A DNA stretch of 38,612 nucleotides from Chloroflexota bacterium (GTDB taxonomy: Bacteria; Chloroflexota; Dehalococcoidia; Lucifugimonadales; JACQTT01), in contig JACQTT010000083.1 of assembly GCA_016210665.1 (NCBI GenBank), positions 1 to 38,612 of the forward strand, written 5' to 3'. The notes beneath the pieces were generated by a model. It was not told the DNA's origin, searched no databases, and saw only the letters and a program-made list of their open reading frames with translations. Made by a program: the position numbers and the translations under genes. Of this stretch, positions 34,192 to 38,612 are shown piece after piece (the first letter of the stretch is position 1; each line of letters starts with the position of its first letter).

Positions 34192-36636
34192 CTACTCTTC
34201 CGACTCCTTTTCCGGTTGCTCTTTCCTTCCCCTTCTCGTGCCGAATTCTCTGGCCTTTCTCGACAGCTCCTTAAGACGTCGTTCTACCAAATAATGGACT
34301 GTGCCCTTTTCATAAGTGCCATCATCTTTTTGGGTACCAGCGGGCACTCCCGTTAGAATCTCTATGCCCTCGTCAATGGTGGATACCGCCCAAATATGAA
34401 ACTTGCCGTCTTTAACGGCCTTCACCACCTCTTCTTTTAGCACCAGGTTCTTCAGGTTGTCTCTAGGTATCATTACTCCTTGACTGCCCGTCAGCCCCTG
34501 AGCCTTGCAAACGTCGAAAAATCCCTCAATCTTTGCAGTAGCGCCGCCTATCGCCTGGACCTCTCCTGTCTGATTCACCGATCCGGTAACAGCGATACCC
34601 TGACTTATAGGTAGCCCCGAAAGGCTAGACAGAAGGACGTAGAGCTCAGTAGAGGAGGCGCTATCGCCGTCTATTTCACTGTAGGTCTGCTCAAAGCCTA
34701 TGCTTGCGGCCAGAGACAGTGGCCTGTCCTGACCGTACTTACCGTTAACATATCCGGTCAAAATTAGGAAGCCTTTATTGTGAATTCGGCCGCTCAATTG
34801 GGTCTCGCGTTCCACATTAACCACCTGCCCCCGACCTAGCGAAACTCGTGCGGTAATTCTACTTGGTTTCCCAAAGGCGTAATCTCCCAGGGAGATGACG
34901 CTAAGGCCATTTACCTGACCTGACGTCTCACCCTTCGTGTCGATGTGGATAATTCTGTCTTCAATGAACTCCTGGAGTTTCTCTTCCGTCAGGTTGGAGC
35001 GATAGATACGCTGGTCTATAGCCTTCTTCACATGCTTATCCAACACAAAGGAACTGGCTCCGTCCTGTCCCGCCCAGTAGTTTGCCTCGACGATAATATC
35101 TACTACATCCATAAAACGTGTGGTTAGCTTATCTTGGTGCTCGACTAGCTGGCTGGAGTAATCTATGACCTGAGCTACAGCACTCTTGTGGAAGGGTTTC
35201 AGACCTCCCTCACGGCACTGTCTTTCAACAAAGGAGGCGTATTTCAACATGTTCTCCGGCGTACGTTCCATGGAAAGGTCAAAGTCTGCTTTGACCTTGA
35301 AATACTTCCGGAAGTCCTCATCGTAGATCTGAAGCATCTGAAACAGTTGGGGGTTTCCTACCATGACAATCTTGGTGTCAATGGGAATAGGCTCTGGTCG
35401 CAGTGTTATCGTAGGAAAGGGGCTGTATTGCTCCCCGATATTCTCAATTTGGACTTGACGGCTTCTCAAGGCACGTTTAAGCGTATCCCAGGCAAGGGGA
35501 CTCGAGAGTAGGTCCCGTGCCTGTAATACTAAGTATCCTCCATTTGCCTTATGAATAGCTCCAGGCTTGATCATCGTCAGGTCTGTGACCATAGCTGCAA
35601 GACGAGGATGGTAGTCTATTCTTCCGAAGAGGTTGTAGTAAGTAGGACTGTATTCAAAAACTATGGGTGCTTCCTCGCAGGCGGTATTATCTACTAAAGG
35701 GTTGACACGGTATCTGATAAAGGGATCGACATCCGCGGGCGCAGGCAACATATTAAGAGTGCTGGGCTGGGACGGCTCTTCTTTAGCCTTGAACATATCT
35801 ACGTTCTCAACTATGTCCTGCTCCACTCCCTCCAAGTAGCCTATAACCTTGGCGTGGCGGGAATATTTTTCCTTCAGCTCGCGGATTAGAGGATCCACAG
35901 TAAAGCGAGCTACCTCTTTAGTGACGCCACGAGCACGCTGGACAGCCTCCTTGTCCAGTCGTCTCATATCAGTTAGCCTAAGGGCAATTAAGTGCTGTAA
36001 TCGCTCCCCCTTCTCTCTGAGCAGATTCCTTTCCTCTTCTTCTAGTTTGGCGTATTCTTCGCGACCAATAGGCTGGTCATCCTTCACCGGAATTGGCAAT
36101 ATGCCTGCCGGGGTCAGATTCAGAGCAAACCCCTCCTTGCGGGCCTCCGCTTCCAGCTCCTCGCCAATGGACTGCTTCTGGGACTCGATGTCCTGCACGG
36201 CCTCTGTGACCCGCCCCTGGTAGCTCTCGCCTTCGAAGGCTCTGGGAATCTCCCTTTTGCATGTCTCTATGAGTTCGCTCATATCCCGGACCAACTCTTG
36301 GGTCATGCCACAAGGAAGGCTTATGGCCATAGGCCTGGAAGGGTCAAGAAAATTGTATACGTAGCACCAGTCGGGAGGGACCGGTTTATCCCTTGCGGCA
36401 CGCTCCAGATATGCTTTCAGCGTTGTATTTCTCCCTGTACCCGTCAAGCCTGAGACGAAGACGTTAAACCCCGTCGCTCCTATGCCTAGGCCAAACTCCA
36501 AGGCGCTCACAGCCCGCTCCTGCCCTATGGTTCCTTCCAGAGGAGCCACCTCATTGGTGGTCTCAAATCCCAGGTCGTCGGGGTTGCACACTTTTCTGAG
36601 GAGATCTGAGGAAACCTCTAAGAAGTCTCTGCTCAT
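34192..36636 (-). CDS. Lon-like (S16 family) protease with AAA_32-type ATPase region
   Basis: The 814-residue protein is a member of the Lon-like group related to LonC/YcbZ proteins. The N-terminal region has GQERAVSALEFGLGI and an unusual P-loop GLTGTGRNTT (63-72), where Arg replaces the usual Lys. A central AAA part contains HKANGGYLVLQARDLL, KIVMVGNPQLFQML and DFDLSMERTPENM. The C-terminal S16 protease domain has catalytic S659 in EIDGDSASSTELY and K702 in GGATAKIEGFFD, spaced exactly 43 apart as in E. coli Lon (S679/K722). No N-terminal LAN domain is present. GGGGG before ATG supports the start. Cytoplasmic protein quality control is likely; ATP dependence is uncertain. Confidence 0.9.
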   Translation of the reverse strand: MSRDFLEVSSDLLRKVCNPDDLGFETTNEVAPLEGTIGQERAVSALEFGLGIGATGFNVFVSGLTGTGRNTTLKAYLERAARDKPVPPDWCYVYNFLDPSRPMAISLPCGMTQELVRDMSELIETCKREIPRAFEGESYQGRVTEAVQDIESQKQSIGEELEAEARKEGFALNLTPAGILPIPVKDDQPIGREEYAKLEEEERNLLREKGERLQHLIALRLTDMRRLDKEAVQRARGVTKEVARFTVDPLIRELKEKYSRHAKVIGYLEGVEQDIVENVDMFKAKEEPSQPSTLNMLPAPADVDPFIRYRVNPLVDNTACEEAPIVFEYSPTYYNLFGRIDYHPRLAAMVTDLTMIKPGAIHKANGGYLVLQARDLLSSPLAWDTLKRALRSRQVQIENIGEQYSPFPTITLRPEPIPIDTKIVMVGNPQLFQMLQIYDEDFRKYFKVKADFDLSMERTPENMLKYASFVERQCREGGLKPFHKSAVAQVIDYSSQLVEHQDKLTTRFMDVVDIIVEANYWAGQDGASSFVLDKHVKKAIDQRIYRSNLTEEKLQEFIEDRIIHIDTKGETSGQVNGLSVISLGDYAFGKPSRITARVSLGRGQVVNVERETQLSGRIHNKGFLILTGYVNGKYGQDRPLSLAASIGFEQTYSEIDGDSASSTELYVLLSSLSGLPISQGIAVTGSVNQTGEVQAIGGATAKIEGFFDVCKAQGLTGSQGVMIPRDNLKNLVLKEEVVKAVKDGKFHIWAVSTIDEGIEILTGVPAGTQKDDGTYEKGTVHYLVERRLKELSRKAREFGTRRGRKEQPEKESEE

Positions 36637-36831
36637 CTATTTACCCCCTTATATAGATTTGTGAACAGAATCGTTTCGAGACCAAAGGCCAATGTGTCAG
36701 ACCTAATCATAAAATCCCTGAGAATTCTATCTAAGATTGACACTTACCTTTGGGAATCGCTCACCTCGGAACGTACCGTTCAAGGGACCTTGAATATATC
36801 GCATGGGTGCATGAGTGCAGCTGACATAACC

Positions 36832-38612
36832 CTATTTCCCGCCCACGGCCTCTACCAGTATCTCCACCAGGTGCTTTGGTCTGTTGCCAGTAGAGTGTTC
36901 AATCTGCTGGCGACAGGATATACCCGAAGCCACCACATCAAACTCTCCCCCTTGGGAACGTATGGCCGGGAAGAGACGTCCCTCTCCTATGGCTAAGGAG
37001 ATATCATAGTGTTCCTTCTCATAGCCAAAGGAGCCGGCCATGCCACAACACCCAGAGTCAATCTCCTCTACTTGTAAACCGGGAATCAGCCTCAGCACTT
37101 GAATCGAAGGGGCCGTGCCCATCAAGGACTTCTGATGGCAGTGGCCGTGAAAGAGTACCTGACGGGCTATTTTCTTGAATTCCAAAGCCAGTTCATCCCT
37201 TGCGTAGAGCATTTGTAGAAACTCATCCATCAGATAAGTATTCTGAGCAACCACCTTCGCCTTCTCGTCACCCGGCAGGAGGTCTAGATAGTCGTCTCTG
37301 AGAGCCGAGATGCAGCTTGGCTCCAGCACAACTACCTTCACATTCTCTTTTACGAATTCGTAAAGCAGCTCTACGTTATGTCTAGCATTACCCTTTGCTT
37401 TTTCCAGCATCCCCTTGGAAATCATGGGACGGCCACAGCACCTCCCTTGGGGAAGCAACACCTGATAACCGAGACGCTCTAGTATTTTAGTGGCGGCCTG
37501 ACCCACAAGGGGATAGTTGTAGTTAGTAAAGGTATCAGGAAACAGAAGGATTTTGCCTTTGACTGAGGTACTCCCATTTCTATAGCTGCGAGCTCTGAAC
37601 CATTGCTCAAAGGTCTGCCCAGCGAAAGGGGGTAGAAGGCGACGCTGGTCAATGCCGAAGAACCTGTCAAGGATGCCCTTGCCTAGCCATGAGTTGATAG
37701 CCCATGTGGAGAAGGGGGCGAGGAAACAGCCCAGGCTATTTAAGGTAGCGATGTTGCCAAGGAGGCGATTCCTGAGAGGAAGGCCTTGGGCCTTATAGTA
37801 GTGGTTGAGAAACTCATGCTTAAGCTTGGCCATATCTACGTTAGATGGACACTCGGCCTTGCACGCCTTGCACTCGAGACATAAATCCAGTACGTCATAC
37901 AGCCTTTTGCCGGTCATCTCTTCCGGTGGCAAAACCCCCGAAAGAACGGCTCTTAGAGCATTGGCTCGGCCACGGGTAGAGTGCTCCTCTTCCCGGGTGA
38001 CCACGTAGGAGGGGCACATAGTGCCTTCCAGGGTCTTGCGGCAAGCCCCCATGCCATTGCAAAGCTCCACGGCACCGGCAAACCCACCGTCCATTGAAAA
38101 GTCCATTCCGGTCCTAACGTCTAAGGTGCGGTATTGTGGCCCATATCGAAGGTTCTCAGTCATGGGAGGGCAGTCTATGATCTTCCCAGGATTCATTATG
38201 CCATGGGGGTCGAAGGCTGCCTTTACCTCTCGAAAGGCGTTATATAGAGTGGTGCCGAACATCTTCTCATTCCAAACGCCTCGGACTATCCCATCTCCAT
38301 GCTCCCCGCTCATGGCTCCGCCAAACTCCAGCACCAGGTCGCTTACCTGGGCAGCTATAGACACCATCCTATCCAGTCCCTCTTGGAGCTTCAAGTTAAT
38401 CATAGGGCGAACGTGCATGCACCCCACGCTAGCGTGCCCGTAGTAGCTGGCGGCAGTACCGTGCTCACGCACAATCTGATCGAATCGCCGTAGATAGTCC
38501 GGGAGCCTTTCTGGAGCTACGGCTGTGTCCTCCACAAAAGGCAAAGGCTTGGTATCTCCCTTTATTCCCATGAGAAGCCCGAGCCCGGCCTGCCGAACTG
38601 ACCATACAGTGG
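36832..38612 (-). CDS. FAD-linked oxidase / Fe-S (GlpC-like) fusion protein, C-terminal part (cut by window edge)
   Basis: The minus-strand frame is open to the right edge (residues TVWSVRQAGLGLLMGIKG precede the first Met in the window), so the N-terminal FAD-binding PCMH domain lies outside. Seen are the FAD-oxidase C-terminal domain (YYGHASVGCMHVRPMINL, GGAMSGEHGDGIVRG, IMNPGKII), two ferredoxin-like clusters (CNGMGACRKTLEGTMCPS and CLECKACKAECPSNVDM), and a C-terminal GlpC/HdrB-like domain with paired CCG motifs (GRCCGRPM, HGHCHQKSLMG, DSGCCGMAGSFGYE). This is the D-lactate/glycolate dehydrogenase type that feeds electrons to quinones or other carriers. Substrate unknown. The 195-base gap to the lon-like gene presumably holds the promoter of that gene. 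Confidence 0.92.
   Translation of the reverse strand, partial: TVWSVRQAGLGLLMGIKGDTKPLPFVEDTAVAPERLPDYLRRFDQIVREHGTAASYYGHASVGCMHVRPMINLKLQEGLDRMVSIAAQVSDLVLEFGGAMSGEHGDGIVRGVWNEKMFGTTLYNAFREVKAAFDPHGIMNPGKIIDCPPMTENLRYGPQYRTLDVRTGMDFSMDGGFAGAVELCNGMGACRKTLEGTMCPSYVVTREEEHSTRGRANALRAVLSGVLPPEEMTGKRLYDVLDLCLECKACKAECPSNVDMAKLKHEFLNHYYKAQGLPLRNRLLGNIATLNSLGCFLAPFSTWAINSWLGKGILDRFFGIDQRRLLPPFAGQTFEQWFRARSYRNGSTSVKGKILLFPDTFTNYNYPLVGQAATKILERLGYQVLLPQGRCCGRPMISKGMLEKAKGNARHNVELLYEFVKENVKVVVLEPSCISALRDDYLDLLPGDEKAKVVAQNTYLMDEFLQMLYARDELALEFKKIARQVLFHGHCHQKSLMGTAPSIQVLRLIPGLQVEEIDSGCCGMAGSFGYEKEHYDISLAIGEGRLFPAIRSQGGEFDVVASGISCRQQIEHSTGNRPKHLVEILVEAVGGK

Overview
The window looks like chromosomal DNA of a bacterium of the phylum Chloroflexota, most likely Dehalococcoidia-like. 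This rests on protein flavour and gene order: dgt-dnaG-rpoD next to ppdK, serA with a class V aminotransferase, DUF1015, and a pyrF-DUF951 pair. Genes are densely packed, start codons are often GTG or TTG, and most of the window is core metabolism and information processing. I saw no tRNA, rRNA, CRISPR array, complete insertion sequence or prophage. The taxonomic call is inference from memory of related genomes.

Layout. 1-1632 (minus): class V aminotransferase and serA, the latter cut by the left edge. 1762-3931 (minus): ribF-tyrS with a good promoter. 4189-5537 (plus): class I aminotransferase with its own promoter. 5538-5819: palindromic intergenic repeat. 5820-8014 (plus): a small ABM-like protein, then a lone DUF262/DUF1524 (GmrSD-like) putative defence nuclease. 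8092-9417 (minus): DUF1015 protein. 9702-11978 (plus): a large divergent PEP carboxykinase-like protein. 11979-12467: another palindromic repeat. 12468-16986 (minus): dgt-dnaG-rpoD, the replication/transcription initiation operon. 17237-19987 (minus): pyruvate, phosphate dikinase. 20174-21451 (minus): MFS exporter. 21754-24930 (minus): cmk-plsC-glmS, tightly coupled. 25041-26062 (minus): pyrF-DUF951. 26169-27578 (plus): sfsA and an endonuclease III-like glycosylase. 27699-29592 (plus): promoter, TPP riboswitch, terminator and thiG-thiE-thiS. 29653-31197 (plus): an AT-rich ThaI-family restriction enzyme with a DNA methyltransferase, directly behind thiS. 31490-34179 (plus): two thioredoxin-fold lipoproteins separated by two MITE-like repeats. 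34192-36636 (minus): Lon-like protease. 36832-38612 (minus): FAD/Fe-S dehydrogenase, cut by the right edge.

How the genes fit together. SerA and the class V aminotransferase make phosphoserine; the DUF1015 protein may also belong to serine metabolism. PPDK and the PEPCK-like protein both act, or may act, at the pyruvate/PEP/oxaloacetate node, while the FAD/Fe-S protein probably oxidises a 2-hydroxyacid such as lactate or glycolate. ThiG, ThiE and ThiS form a minimal thiamine module under TPP control. The accessory content is the DUF262/DUF1524 gene, the restriction-modification pair and the dispersed palindromic repeats. The most rewarding places for a second look are the PEPCK-like protein with its altered P-loop, the restriction-modification cassette with a possible gene remnant at its left junction, and the stand-alone GmrSD-like gene.
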